DNA of 64,000 bases from 66-474 sp040388785 (GCA_040388785.1 JAZKBD010000001.1:1-64000); one strand, 5' to 3'. Numbered from the stretch's first letter, positions 16,070-26,823 are shown. The notes: generated from the letters alone by a model not told the origin. A program made the numbers and translations.

Positions 16070-17773
16070 ATGCGCCTGTCGAAATTCCACCTCGCCACCA
16101 CCCGCGAGGCGCCCGCCGATGCGGAGATCGTCAGCCACAAATTGATGCTGCGCGCGGGCATGATCCGCAAATTGGCGTCGGGCATTTACACGTGGTCGCC
16201 GCTGGGCCTGCGCGTGATGCGCAAGGTTGAGACCGTGGTACGCGAGGAAATGAATCGCGCCGGCGCCATCGAGTTGTTGATGCCGACGATCCAGCCGAAG
16301 GAATTGTGGGAAGAAACCGGCCGCTGGCAGAAATTCGGCCCGCAACTCCTGAAAATCAGGGACCGCAAGGAAGCCGAATACTGCTACGCCCCGACCGCCG
16401 AAGAAGTGGTCACCGATTTCGCGCGCAATGAATTGCGCAGCTACAAGCAGTTGCCGCTGAACCTTTATCAGGTCCAGACCAAGTTCCGCGACGAAATCCG
16501 CCCGCGCTTCGGCGTCATGCGCGCGCGCGAATTCCTGATGAAGGACGCGTATTCGTTCGACCTCACGCCCGAAGGCATGGCCGAGTCGTACCGGCTCATG
16601 CACGACGCTTATTCGCGCATTTTCACGCGGCTCGGGTTGAAGTTCCGCGCGGTGCAGGCCGACACCGGCGCAATCGGTGGCAGTGCCTCGCAGGAATTCC
16701 ACGTGCTGGCCGACTCCGGCGAGGACGCGCTGGCCTTCTCGACGGAATCCGATTACGCGGCCAACGTCGAGCGCGCCGAAGCGCTGGCGCCCGCGGCGGC
16801 GCGTCCCGCACCCGCGCAATCGCTGACGCGCGTCGACACGCCGACGCAGAAAACCATCGAAGACGTTAGCGCGTTCCTCAAGGTTTCGCCCGCGCAATGC
16901 ATCAAGACATTGATTGTGCGCGGCAACGATGGCTTGGTCGCGCTGTGCCTGCGCGGCGACCACGAAATCAACGAGATCAAGGCCGCTAAATTGCCGGAAT
17001 TGCCGGGCGAATCGGCGCTGGCCGACGAGGCCGAGATCGTGAAACGCATGGGTTGCGTACCGGGCTTCCTGGGGCCTGTCGGCCTGCCCGACGGCATTCC
17101 CGTGATCGTCGACCGCGCCGCCGCGGTCGTCGCAGACTTCGTGTGCGGCGGCAACAGTGCCGGCACGCACTACACCGGCGCCAACTGGGAACGCGATGCG
17201 CGCATCACCCGCGTCGAAGACCTGCGCAAGGTAGTCGCCGGCGATCCGTCGCCCGACGGCAAGGGCACGCTGGGCATCGCGCGCGGCATCGAAGTCGGCC
17301 ACGTGTTCCAGCTCGGCACCAAATATTCCGAAGCAATGGGTGCCACGGTGCTGGACGACGCGGGCCAGAATCGCGTACTGCACATGGGCTGCTACGGCAT
17401 CGGCATTTCGCGGATTGTCGCGGCTGCCATCGAACAAAATCATGACGAGGCCGGCATCATCTGGCCGGAACCCATGGCGCCGTGGCAAGCGGTGATTTGC
17501 CTGATCAATCCCAAGGACAATCCCGACGTGAATGCCGCCGCCGAATCGCTGTATTCGGAGCTGAATGCGCGCGGCGTTGAAACCTGCCTCGACGACCGCG
17601 GCCTGCGGCCCGGCGCGATGTTCGCCGATCTCGAATTGATCGGCATTCCGCATCGCATCGTGGTCAGCGAACGCGGGCTCGCCGCCGGCACCTTCGAATA
17701 TCGCGGGCGCCGCGACAGCGAAAGCCGCAATCTGGATCGGGCCGCTTTATTGGACCTTTTTCCCGCGCATTAA
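16070..17773 (+). CDS. proS: Prolyl-tRNA synthetase
   Basis: 567 residues. Class II aminoacyl-tRNA synthetase of bacterial type: motif 1 region MRLSKFHLATTREAPADAEIVSHKLMLRAGMIRKLASGIYTW, motif 2 QVQTKFRDEIRPRFGVMRAREFLMKDAYSF, the YbaK-like editing insertion (residues ~240-380, CIKTLIVRGNDGLVALCLRGDHEINEIK), motif 3 CYGIGISRIVAAAIEQNHDE and a C-terminal anticodon-binding domain. Editing removes misacylated Ala-tRNA(Pro). Starts with ATG after a TTACAAT box at about 16032. Confidence 0.97.
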   Translation: MRLSKFHLATTREAPADAEIVSHKLMLRAGMIRKLASGIYTWSPLGLRVMRKVETVVREEMNRAGAIELLMPTIQPKELWEETGRWQKFGPQLLKIRDRKEAEYCYAPTAEEVVTDFARNELRSYKQLPLNLYQVQTKFRDEIRPRFGVMRAREFLMKDAYSFDLTPEGMAESYRLMHDAYSRIFTRLGLKFRAVQADTGAIGGSASQEFHVLADSGEDALAFSTESDYAANVERAEALAPAAARPAPAQSLTRVDTPTQKTIEDVSAFLKVSPAQCIKTLIVRGNDGLVALCLRGDHEINEIKAAKLPELPGESALADEAEIVKRMGCVPGFLGPVGLPDGIPVIVDRAAAVVADFVCGGNSAGTHYTGANWERDARITRVEDLRKVVAGDPSPDGKGTLGIARGIEVGHVFQLGTKYSEAMGATVLDDAGQNRVLHMGCYGIGISRIVAAAIEQNHDEAGIIWPEPMAPWQAVICLINPKDNPDVNAAAESLYSELNARGVETCLDDRGLRPGAMFADLELIGIPHRIVVSERGLAAGTFEYRGRRDSESRNLDRAALLDLFPAH

Positions 17774-17897
17774 CCGCGGACAACCCCGATTTTGCAACCG
17801 GAATGGATTTCGGTGAAAATGCCGCTGTCATCCGGGCCAATCCCGTGGATTTCTCCGGTCGACACGGTTTGCATTCAATCAAATCATCGGAGTCAAC

Positions 17898-18212
17898 ATG
17901 GCCATCGACGTCACCACGCTCAACAAGAAACAGCTGAGGGAACTCATCCGCAAGGCGAACGGACGCATGAAGAACATCGACAAGGAAAAAGTCGCCAAGG
18001 TCAAGGCCAAGGTCGACGCAGTGCTCAAGGCCGAAGGCGTCACCTTCGGGCAGGTTTACGGCAAGAAGCGCGGCGGCAAAACCGGCAAGGTCGCGCCCAA
18101 ATACCGCAACCCCGCCGGCAGCGAAACCTGGTCCGGCCGCGGCAAGCGCCCGCGCTGGTTCCTGGCCGCATTGAAGAGCGGCAAGAAGGAAAAGGATTTG
18201 CTGATCAAATAA
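17898..18212 (+). CDS. hns: H-NS family nucleoid-associated protein
   Basis: 104 residues. The C-terminal DNA-binding domain reads GKVAPKYRNPAGSETWSGRGKRPRWFLAAL, the H-NS signature (YRNPxxxxETWSGRGxxPRW) with the AT-hook-like GRG loop. The N-terminal ~45 residues form a short Lys-rich coiled coil (LNKKQLRELIRKANGRMKNIDKEKVAKVKAKVDAVLK), the shorter form known from Xanthomonas. It likely silences AT-rich foreign DNA. It stands alone between proS and a BIME repeat that may terminate it. Confidence 0.93.
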   Translation: MAIDVTTLNKKQLRELIRKANGRMKNIDKEKVAKVKAKVDAVLKAEGVTFGQVYGKKRGGKTGKVAPKYRNPAGSETWSGRGKRPRWFLAALKSGKKEKDLLIK

Positions 18213-18219
18213 GATTTTG

Positions 18220-18360
18220 CTCCCTCTCCCCCGAGCTGCTTTCTCGGGGGAGAGGGCTGGGGTGAGGGGACGCACTTCACTCTGGCGCTTCGGCATGCGA
18301 GATGTCTGCCCCCTCACCCTGCCCTCTCCCCCAAACGGTGAAGCAGTTTGGGGGAGAGGG
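18220..18360. repeat. BIME-like double palindrome, CCCTCTCCCCC type (copy 1)
   Basis: Two perfect hairpins in opposite orientation: CCCTCTCCCCCGAG (18222-18235) with its complement 18243-18256, and CCCTCTCCCCCAAAC (18322-18336) with 18346-18360. The inner sides carry GGGGTGAGGGG and CCCCCTCACCC. Copies 2-4 lie near 22491, 32190 and 34944. In this position it may terminate both hns and the opposing exporter gene. Confidence 0.9.
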
Positions 18361-18396
18361 TATTTTCGGCTCCTGAATCTTCGCCCGTGTCCAGAC

Positions 18397-19650
18397 TTAC
18401 AAGCTCCGTCTTGGCGCAATCAACAAATCGCCGAAAAGCAATCCCGCCACCAGCGAAATCAGCATCGTCACCAGCAGGACGGCGACGTGGGTGCCGCTGG
18501 CGATCTGGTTGTTGAGCAGATCCGAGACACTGCGGAAGCCGATGCTGCCCGGCACCAGCAGCAGCACGCCGGGTTCGCGCACCAGTGCGCCGGGCCGGTG
18601 CATGATCCGCGCGTAGAGATTGCTGCCCGCGCTCAAGACCAGGCCGCCGATGAACACGCCGAACGGTGTGCCGAGCGCGTTGCCGCTCCAATACGTCACC
18701 AGGTAGCCGACGATCACCGCGACCAGCACCAGCGGATAATCGCGCCGCGCGGTCTGGAACAGCATCGCGAAGGCCATGGCCGCCACCAGCAGCGCGGGCC
18801 ACTGCGTCCACAATGGCAATGGCGGCAGCGCGTGCGCGGCGGGAACGATGTGCGCGACCTCGCAAACCTGCGCGGCCGCGATCGTGCCGAACGTCAGCTT
18901 CAGGATCGTCGCCGCCGCGCCGGCGAAACGCGCGACGCCCGAAGCGAGGTGCTGGCTCGTCAATTCGCGCACCGCGTTGGTCAACGACATGCCCGGCACC
19001 AGCACGATCAGCGCAGACAGCACCACGAGCTTCAGGGACAACGGCAGCAACCATGCGCTGACCATCGTCGCGATGAAGGTTGCCACCAGCGCCGCGATCG
19101 CGTCACTCGCCGCCGACAGCCGGGGGCGCCCGTAACCCGCCACCACGATCGCGCCGATCAGGAGCCCGATCACGCCGGCGGCCAGCGCGTCCGGCCCGGA
19201 CGTACGGAACAACACGGCCACGCTTGCGGCCGACAAGCCGTAGCTCAGGATCGTCGCGCGCAACGCGGCGCGCGACATCGGCCGGCCGAGCGCGCGCAAC
19301 TGCGCCATGCCGCGGCGCGGATCGAGGCTGCCGTCGGCGACGCGGTCGGCGATTTCGTCGGCGCGACACAATCGTGCGAGGTTGACGTCGCCCGGCGCGA
19401 TCCGCACCACCTGCGTGAGTTCGGCCAGGCCGTCGCCGCCCGGCGCGCTGAACGACAGCACGATCGAGGTCGGCGTCGACAACACGTCGCAGGCGAGGCC
19501 GAGCTGCTGGGCCACGTTGCCGATGGCCTGTTCGAGGCGCGGCGCGGCCGCGCCGTATTGATGCAGGCGCCGCGCCAGTTCGATCACGAACGCGATGCGC
19601 GCACGCGTACGTTCGTCGCGTGGCTGCGGCTCGGTAAGCGGTTCCGTCAC
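18397..19650 (-). CDS. Threonine/serine exporter family protein (ThrE/YjjP type)
   Basis: 417 residues. The N-terminal ~130 residues form the soluble ThrE domain (FVIELARRLHQYGAAAPRLEQAIGNVAQQLGL, then LSTPTSIVLSFSAPG); the C-terminal part has about ten membrane helices in two repeats, including LIVLVPGMSLTNAVRELTSQHLASGVAR and GVLLLVPGSIGFRSVSDLL, the VPG repeats typical of the family. Known members export threonine and serine. The start is GTG at 19648-19650, 13 nt after the nfeD stop, suggesting co-transcription with nfeD and qmcA. Confidence 0.85.
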   Translation of the reverse strand: MTEPLTEPQPRDERTRARIAFVIELARRLHQYGAAAPRLEQAIGNVAQQLGLACDVLSTPTSIVLSFSAPGGDGLAELTQVVRIAPGDVNLARLCRADEIADRVADGSLDPRRGMAQLRALGRPMSRAALRATILSYGLSAASVAVLFRTSGPDALAAGVIGLLIGAIVVAGYGRPRLSAASDAIAALVATFIATMVSAWLLPLSLKLVVLSALIVLVPGMSLTNAVRELTSQHLASGVARFAGAAATILKLTFGTIAAAQVCEVAHIVPAAHALPPLPLWTQWPALLVAAMAFAMLFQTARRDYPLVLVAVIVGYLVTYWSGNALGTPFGVFIGGLVLSAGSNLYARIMHRPGALVREPGVLLLVPGSIGFRSVSDLLNNQIASGTHVAVLLVTMLISLVAGLLFGDLLIAPRRSL

Positions 19651-19663
19651 GCGAGCGTCCGCA

Positions 19664-20125
19664 TCATGGCGCCGCCGCGCGCACCTTCAGCAAGGCACCG
19701 TCGACGCCGACCACTTCGACTTCCGCACCCACCGGCAGGTCCGGTCCCGCGACCAGCCATTGTCCGTCGCCGACGCGCGCCTTGCCGCGGCCGTTGACGA
19801 TCGCTTCAATCAGCACGTAGCGTTGGCCGATCATCTGCTCGCCGCGCCGGCTGAGCGTGGCCGCGACAGGATCGTCGTTGCGCGCGAGGCGCGTGCGGAC
19901 CAAGCGCCAGTAGAACAGGCACGATGCGAACGCGAGGACCACGAACAGCACCGCCTGCGCGATCGCGCCNNNNNNNNNNAGCGCCCACAGGACGATGCCC
20001 ATCACGGCCGCGGCGATGCCGATCCACAGCAGGAAGAATCCCGGCGCCAGCACTTCGCCCGCGATCAGGAGCAGCGCCAGCACCCACCACCCGTAATGCA
20101 ACGGTATGCCCCACATGGCTGCCAT
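19664..20125 (-). CDS. NfeD-family membrane protein; contains an assembly gap
   Basis: About 150 residues. Three to four hydrophobic helices (WWVLALLLIAGEVLAPGFFLLWIGIAAAVMGIVLW, then AVLFVVLAFASCLFYWRL) precede a C-terminal OB-fold domain (IGQRYVLIEAIVNGRGKARVGDGQWLVAGPDLPVGAEVEVVGVDG), the short NfeD1b type. Ten N at 19970-19979 interrupt the second helix region while the frame is kept. NfeD proteins pair with SPFH proteins such as the next gene, with a role in membrane quality control. ATG at 20125; MWGIPLHY at 20116 is an alternative start. Confidence 0.88.
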   Translation of the reverse strand: MAAMWGIPLHYGWWVLALLLIAGEVLAPGFFLLWIGIAAAVMGIVLWAXXXXGAIAQAVLFVVLAFASCLFYWRLVRTRLARNDDPVAATLSRRGEQMIGQRYVLIEAIVNGRGKARVGDGQWLVAGPDLPVGAEVEVVGVDGALLKVRAAAP

Positions 20126-20128
20126 TCC

Positions 20129-21055
20129 TCAACGTGACGTGGACGAATTCTTCGCCAGCACTTCCTTGCCGATCTCCGCGATGCCGGCCATCGAGGAAAG
20201 GATGCCCGACGCCTCGAACGGCAGCATCAACATCTTCTGGTTGGGTGAATTGGCCATCGCCTTCAAGGCCTCGACGTATTTGGTCGCGACGAAATAGTTG
20301 ATGGCGTTCAAGTTGCCCGAAGAAATCGCATCCGACACCAGTTGCGTGGCCTTGGCTTCCGCCGCCGCCAGCCGCTCGCGCGCCTCGGCCTCGCGGAACG
20401 CGGCTTCCTTCTGCCCTTCGGCGGCAAGGATGGTCGATTGCTTTTCGCCATCGGCTTTCAGGATCGCGGCCTGCTTGAAACCTTCGGCCTCGAGGATGTT
20501 CGCGCGCTTCTCGCGCTCGGCCTTCATCTGGCGCGCCATCGCATCCACCAGATCCTTGGGCGGCGCGATGTCCTTGATCTCGATGCGGTTCACCTTGACG
20601 CCCCACGGATGCGTCGCTTCGTCCACGACCTTCAGCAATCGCGCATTGATCTCGTCGCGCTTGCTCAGGGATTCGTCCAAATCCATCGAACCCAGCACCG
20701 TGCGGATGTTGGTCATCACCAGCGCCAGCGACGCCTGCTCCAGGTTGGAGACTTCATACGCAGCCCGCGACGCCTCCAGCACCTGGTAGAACACCACGCC
20801 ATCGACGCGCACCACCGCGTTGTCCTTGGTGATCACGTCCTGCGAGGGCACCGCCAGCACCTGCTCCATCATGTTGATCTTGCGGCCGACCGCGTAGATG
20901 AAGGGCATCAGGAAATGCAGCCCGGGCGGCAGCGTGCGCGTGTACTTGCCGAAACGCTCGACCGTCCACTCGTAACCCTGCGGCACGATCCGCACCCACT
21001 TCGCCAGCACGATGATCGCCACCACCACGATGACGACCGCAAGCACGACTCCCAT
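20129..21055 (-). CDS. qmcA: SPFH/band 7 protein QmcA
   Basis: 308 residues. One N-terminal membrane anchor (VVLAVVIVVVAIIVLAKW) is followed by the SPFH domain (IVPQGYEWTVERFGKYTRTLPPGLHFLMPFI ... VPSQDVITKDNAVVRVDGVVFYQV) and a long Ala/Glu-rich coiled coil (residues ~185-265, MKAEREKRANILEAEGFKQAAILKADGEKQ-like). It forms membrane microdomain cages. It overlaps or abuts nfeD, the conserved qmcA-nfeD (ybbK-ybbJ) pair. Confidence 0.93.
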   Translation of the reverse strand: MGVVLAVVIVVVAIIVLAKWVRIVPQGYEWTVERFGKYTRTLPPGLHFLMPFIYAVGRKINMMEQVLAVPSQDVITKDNAVVRVDGVVFYQVLEASRAAYEVSNLEQASLALVMTNIRTVLGSMDLDESLSKRDEINARLLKVVDEATHPWGVKVNRIEIKDIAPPKDLVDAMARQMKAEREKRANILEAEGFKQAAILKADGEKQSTILAAEGQKEAAFREAEARERLAAAEAKATQLVSDAISSGNLNAINYFVATKYVEALKAMANSPNQKMLMLPFEASGILSSMAGIAEIGKEVLAKNSSTSR

Positions 21056-21116
21056 GGTCCGCTCCCCTTGTATGGATTGACGCAGTATAGCCAGCGGCCG
21101 CGGCGACGGGCCCCGC

Positions 21117-22430
21117 TCAGACGCGCGCGGCCGGCAGCGACACCGTCACCCGCAAGCCACCGCCTTCGCGGTTTGCAAGTCCGATGCGGCCGCCGTGCGC
21201 TTCCACGATTTCGCGCGCCAATGCGAGGCCGAGCCCGGTGCCGGAACGCTTGGTCGAATAGAACGGCAGCAGTGCCTGCGCGAGCACGGTTTCACTCATG
21301 CCGGGCCCGCGGTCGGCCACCTCGATGCGCCAGTTCTGCAGCGTGTGCGTGATCGCGAGCGTCACCTCGCCGGGATCGCCGCCCGCCTCCACCGCATTCT
21401 TCACGAGATTGATCAGCACCTGTTCGATCTGCGCGGCATCGAATTGCGCCGATTCGGATGGCACCTCGCCCGCGAGCCGGAACTGGCAATGCATTTTCAG
21501 CGAATCGAGGAACGCGGCCCACTCGACCGAAGCCGGATTCGGCTGCGGCAACTTGGCGAAACTCGCATAGCCGGCGGTGAACGAATGCAGGTGCCGTACG
21601 CGATCGCCGATGCCTTCGAACACACGCGGCAAGCGTTCCAGATCGTTGCGGCGCGCCAGTTCCGCACCGGAATGCGCCAGCGAGGAAATGGGCGCCAGCG
21701 AGTTGTTGAGTTCGTGGCTGATCACGCGGATCACCCGCTTCCACACCGCGACTTCCTGGCGCGACAACTCGCGCGTCATGCGTTGCACCAGGTACAACTG
21801 ATGCGGCCTTCCCTGCAGGCGGAAGTCGCGCCGCGAGAGATGGAAATATTCCTCGTCGTTGCCCATCTCGACACCGAAGAGACTGTCTTCGCTGGCGGTC
21901 AGCGCCTGCCGCATTGCCTCGGGGCACGCCGCCAGCAGATCCTGGAAACGCAGCCCGCCCGGATTCTTGCCTTCGTTGAACAGGTGCCGTGCGGCGAGAT
22001 TGGCGTACACCACGCGATCGCTGGCATCGGTGAGGACCAGCGCGGTGGGCGAGTGCTGCACCACGGTGTCGAGCAGCAATTCGCGCTGCACGAGGTTCTG
22101 CCGCTGCTCGCGCAATGCGTGCCCGAGTTCGTTGTGCGCCTCGATCAGCTGGCCCAACTCGTCGCGGCGGCGTGTGCGCAGCGAAATGCTGAAGTCGCCA
22201 TCGCGGTAGCTCGCGACGCTGCCCGACAGCGCGCGCAGCAGGCGCCGCACCGGTTGCATCGCCGAATGCGCCAGCCACGCCACCGGCGCCAGGCACGCGG
22301 CGATCGCGATCGCACCGCCCAGCCACGCGCTGTGCGTCCAGCCGGTCAGCGCGGCGGCCAGTGCGGCGCCGGCCACCGAGGCACCGATCAGCAGCAGCGC
22401 GAGTTTGCCTTCGAGGGAGGAGAAGCGCAT
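21117..22430 (-). CDS. Sensor histidine kinase with HAMP and PAS domains, minimal periplasmic part
   Basis: 437 residues from the ATG at 22428-22430. Two adjacent membrane helices (residues ~9-28 and ~33-52) leave only about five residues outside. Then follow HAMP (MQPVRRLLRALSGSVASYRDGDFS ... RRDELGQLIEAHNELG), PAS (~125-230, LLLDTVVQHSPTALVLTDASDRVVYANLAA), the H box VISHELNNSLAPISSL, and HATPase boxes (LVNLVKNAVEAGG, VADRGPGMSE, FYSTKRSGTGLGLALAREIVEAHGG). It resembles the NtrY branch. It lies after the response regulator gene, with a BIME repeat between them, and probably phosphorylates that regulator. Lack of a periplasmic sensor suggests it reads a membrane or transporter signal. Confidence 0.92.
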   Translation of the reverse strand: MRFSSLEGKLALLLIGASVAGAALAAALTGWTHSAWLGGAIAIAACLAPVAWLAHSAMQPVRRLLRALSGSVASYRDGDFSISLRTRRRDELGQLIEAHNELGHALREQRQNLVQRELLLDTVVQHSPTALVLTDASDRVVYANLAARHLFNEGKNPGGLRFQDLLAACPEAMRQALTASEDSLFGVEMGNDEEYFHLSRRDFRLQGRPHQLYLVQRMTRELSRQEVAVWKRVIRVISHELNNSLAPISSLAHSGAELARRNDLERLPRVFEGIGDRVRHLHSFTAGYASFAKLPQPNPASVEWAAFLDSLKMHCQFRLAGEVPSESAQFDAAQIEQVLINLVKNAVEAGGDPGEVTLAITHTLQNWRIEVADRGPGMSETVLAQALLPFYSTKRSGTGLGLALAREIVEAHGGRIGLANREGGGLRVTVSLPAARV

Positions 22431-22490
22431 GGGATTCGGGATGTCGGATGTGAGACCGGAGAAAGCGTTATGCCGCAAGCGCGAAAACTG

Positions 22491-22635
22491 ACCCCCTCTC
22501 CCTCAAGCGGCTTCATCGCTTGGGGGAGAGGGTTGGGGTGAAGGGGAATCCGGCAAACGTCAGATACCTGCTCGTCCCGGCGCCTGACCCCCTCACCCTG
22601 CCCTCTCCCCGACAAAATCATTCGTGGGAGAGGGT
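22491..22635. repeat. BIME-like double palindrome, CCCTCTCCCCC type (copy 2)
   Basis: CCCTCTCCCTCAAGCG (from 22494) pairs with CGCTTGGGGGAGAGGG (22517-22532); a second weaker hairpin ends near 22634. It lies between the response regulator and kinase genes. Confidence 0.85.
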
Positions 22636-22674
22636 TCAAAACCACCGCGGTCGCACAGGCTCACCCAAGAGTTT

Positions 22675-24009
<1,335 letters not shown>

Positions 24010-24087
24010 GGCTCTTTGCGGGAATCGATTTGATCGTTCGAGGCTATCACGCTTTTCTTGTCTTCCCCTTCGCAGAAGGGGAGAACG

Positions 24088-25317
24088 TCACACGCTTCGC
24101 GTCGCCACCACCGGCGGCACGTTGGACGCGCGCAACGCGGGCGCCAGCACCGACAGTTGTCCCAGCAGCCACAGCACCACCGCGCCGATGGGCAAATACC
24201 ACAACGGCAGCCGCGGCAATTCGTAATGCTTCATCAGCAGCAAATTGAGGCCCACCGCCAGCAGCATGCCCAGCAGCACGCCGAAGGTTACGATCAGGAA
24301 ATTCTCGGTCTGGAAGTAACGCAGGATATCGACCCGCGTCGCGCCGATCGCACGGCGGATACCGATGCTGCGGGTACGCTGCCCTACCCAGAAATTCGCG
24401 AGACCCGTGATGCCGAGCGCGGTGACGAACAGCAGTCCCAGTGCGGATGCGAGCAGCAGGCTGATCATGGTGGTATCGCGCTGGAAGTATTGCGCGCGGA
24501 TTTGCGTGTAGGTTTCGCCCTCGTTCTCGACCAGTCGATTCGGATCAACCTTCAGCAAGGCGGCATGTGCTGCTTTAAGTACGCGCTCGCGATCCTGAGA
24601 GGCACTGCGCATCACGTAATACGTGTACGTACCGGAAGGCAACTCAGGGTAGAGCATGGTGTAGTAATCGGTGCCTGGCATGCGCAAGCGCGCGGCCAGC
24701 AAGGTCTTCACCACGCCGATCACGCGGATCGGGTTCTTGGCACCCGTGTACAACTCCTTGCCCAGCGGGTTTTCACCCGGATACAGGCGCTGCGCCAAGG
24801 CTTGGCTGATGATCGCGGCGGGAGGTTGATCGTCCTTCACGAATTCATCCGAACGGAAATCGCGGCCTTCGATCAGATCCAATCCCAGCGTCGCGATTAC
24901 GCCGGGCGAGCCGCCATAGACGCCGGGCTGCACGCAAGCGGAGCCCAGCGACTGTACCTGCATCGCCTGCTCCAGTGCCTTTCGGGTCGGACAAACACCG
25001 TAGAAACTGCTGCTCTCGCTCAACGGCAGCGAACCGTTCGTGGCCACGACGGATTCGACGCCTGGAACGGCGCGCAAGGCGGCGAGATCAACGACGTGCT
25101 GCGCCTGCGGGTTTGCGCCCTGCCGGATACCCGCGACCTGGATCACCGACAACTGATCCTCGGCGATACCTGTCGGCATGGATACGCGTTGCGCGCGGTA
25201 GATGATCATGAACGCGACGTTGCACACGATCGCGCAGGTGAAGGCGACTTGCAGCATCAGCAGGATCGCGGTGAGTTTGTGGCGGCGCAGCGTTGCGAGA
25301 ATCGGACGGATTTCCAT
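24088..25317 (-). CDS. FtsX/MacB-type ABC permease, B type, pair 4
   Basis: 409 residues. One N-terminal helix (LTAILLMLQVAFTCAIVCNVAFMII, ~15-40), a periplasmic MacB_PCD-like domain (~45-275) and three C-terminal helices of the FtsX fold. After the second helix comes ANFWVGQRTRSIGIRRAIGATRVDILRYFQTENFLIVTFGVLLG, shared by all B-type permeases here. The protein ends PPVVATRSV. It begins 9 nt after the partner A-type permease, and the pair would form the transmembrane heterodimer of an exporter driven by the ATPase at 35473. Substrate unknown; macrolide, peptide or lipid export are family roles. Confidence 0.9.
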   Translation of the reverse strand: MEIRPILATLRRHKLTAILLMLQVAFTCAIVCNVAFMIIYRAQRVSMPTGIAEDQLSVIQVAGIRQGANPQAQHVVDLAALRAVPGVESVVATNGSLPLSESSSFYGVCPTRKALEQAMQVQSLGSACVQPGVYGGSPGVIATLGLDLIEGRDFRSDEFVKDDQPPAAIISQALAQRLYPGENPLGKELYTGAKNPIRVIGVVKTLLAARLRMPGTDYYTMLYPELPSGTYTYYVMRSASQDRERVLKAAHAALLKVDPNRLVENEGETYTQIRAQYFQRDTTMISLLLASALGLLFVTALGITGLANFWVGQRTRSIGIRRAIGATRVDILRYFQTENFLIVTFGVLLGMLLAVGLNLLLMKHYELPRLPLWYLPIGAVVLWLLGQLSVLAPALRASNVPPVVATRSV

Positions 25318-25326
25318 GTCATGTCC

Positions 25327-26655
25327 TCACAGTGTCTTCAACTGCAACGCCGGCGGCACCCGGCACGCGCGCCAGGCCGGCAGCATGCCGGCCAGCACGC
25401 TCGCGATGATCGCCAGCACCACCGTGCCGAACAGCATCGAGGGATTCATCGATGCGAGGTGCGCATAGTCGTCGGGGCGCTGCCGGACGCTCCACAAGCC
25501 GATCTGCGCAATGCCGAGTCCGAGCAATCCACCGGCCACGCCAACCAAAGCAGATTCGATACCGAATTGCACGAAGATGTCGCGCTTGCGCGCGCCCATC
25601 GCGCGCCGCACGCTGATCTCGCCACTGCGGCGCAGGAACTTGGCCAGCAGCAGCGCGACGATATTGAGCATCGCGACGCCGAGGAAACCGAGCGCCAGCC
25701 ACATTTGCAGCTTCACGTCGTCGGGCACCAGATTTTCGTGCGCGAGCCAACCCATCAAGCCGTACAGCTTCGCGTTGGTCGCGGGGCGCTGGAATCGACC
25801 CAGCGCTTTCTGCTCCGCCGAATAATCCACGAGGAACCGGTGGTAGGCCCGCACCTGTGCGGACGTATCCAGCTGTACCCAGAATTGCAGCCAGCTGGAG
25901 TTCGGGCTGGTGCGCCAACTGTCGCCATCGACGTGCCCCCAACCGTTTTGGTTGCCGTTGAAGCTCAGCTTCAAGTCGATGGCAGCGGACAGCGGCAGGA
26001 AAAACTCATCGCTGTCGGTGTACGGCTTGCCCGCGGCGTCTTCATAGAACAGGGGCCGCGGCGCCCAATCCAGCGTGACACCGACGACGCGGAAGCCATT
26101 CGGCGCTTCGCCGTTGTTGCCCACTTGCACGGTTTGGCCGATCGGATTGGCCGCACCAAACAGCTTGCGTGCCAATGGCTCCGACAACACCACCACATGT
26201 GCGTGAGCCGCGTCGTCCGCAGCGGTCCAGCCGCTGCCTTCGGCAAACGGTACGCCGAACATCGCAAAGAAATCGGCGGTGGTGTAGCGACCGTTGATGT
26301 CGAACGGCTGCAGGCCGGCGCGTTGCGGCGTCAACAGTTGCGTTCCGCCGGCCATTGCGGCTTGCCTGACGGCCCGATGCGCCTGCAGCAACGCCAGCGC
26401 ATCGGGCCACGTCAGGCTGTCGTTCGGCTCCGGGCCGTCTTCCGGCTGGTGGTACGTCGAAGGCAACGGATCGAGATGCGGCGTGTACAAATGTGCACTG
26501 CGCCCCGGCAGTGGATCCTCGGTCATCACGTGCAGCACCGTGAGCATGGTCATGCTGGCGCCTATGCCGAGCCCGATCGCCAGCACCATGAGGCCCGTGA
26601 GCACGGGTGTGCGTTTCAGGCTGCGCAGTGCGAGATCGATGTAGTAGCCGAACAT
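25327..26655 (-). CDS. FtsX/MacB-type ABC permease, A type, pair 4
   Basis: 442 residues. The A-type opening MFGYYIDLALRSLKRTPVLTGLM leads into the first helix (~18-41, VLAIGLGIGASMTMLTVL), a large periplasmic domain with DPLPGRSAHLYTPHLDPLP and FDINGRYTTADFFAMFGVPFAEGSGW, and the FtsX core with AKFLRRSGEISVRRAMGARKRDIFVQF. It ends PPALQLKTL. Paired with the B-type gene downstream. Separated from pair 3 by 168 nt holding a palindromic repeat. Confidence 0.9.
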   Translation of the reverse strand: MFGYYIDLALRSLKRTPVLTGLMVLAIGLGIGASMTMLTVLHVMTEDPLPGRSAHLYTPHLDPLPSTYHQPEDGPEPNDSLTWPDALALLQAHRAVRQAAMAGGTQLLTPQRAGLQPFDINGRYTTADFFAMFGVPFAEGSGWTAADDAAHAHVVVLSEPLARKLFGAANPIGQTVQVGNNGEAPNGFRVVGVTLDWAPRPLFYEDAAGKPYTDSDEFFLPLSAAIDLKLSFNGNQNGWGHVDGDSWRTSPNSSWLQFWVQLDTSAQVRAYHRFLVDYSAEQKALGRFQRPATNAKLYGLMGWLAHENLVPDDVKLQMWLALGFLGVAMLNIVALLLAKFLRRSGEISVRRAMGARKRDIFVQFGIESALVGVAGGLLGLGIAQIGLWSVRQRPDDYAHLASMNPSMLFGTVVLAIIASVLAGMLPAWRACRVPPALQLKTL

Positions 26656-26709
26656 TCCATTCCTCCCATGGTTTGTCGTTCCCTATCGCAAAAAGGCGCC
26701 GCTTTGTTC

Positions 26710-26814
26710 TTCCCCCTTCCAAAGGAAGGGGGATCGAGGGGGATGCGCTCTTCGCCGACATGGAGCCATCCCCCCGCTGCCTGCGGCAGCGACCCCCTTC
26801 CTCCGGAAAGGGGT
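26710..26814. repeat. Palindromic repeat, CCCCCTTCC type, between permease pairs 3 and 4
   Basis: CCCCCTTCC and GGAAGGGGG form a perfect 9-bp stem around AAA, followed by GAGGGGGATG; a second half (CATCCCCCCG ... CCCCCTTCC.CCGGAAAGGGG) mirrors it. A related element lies in coding sequence at 54955. Confidence 0.8.
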
Positions 26815-26823
26815 TTGCATTCC

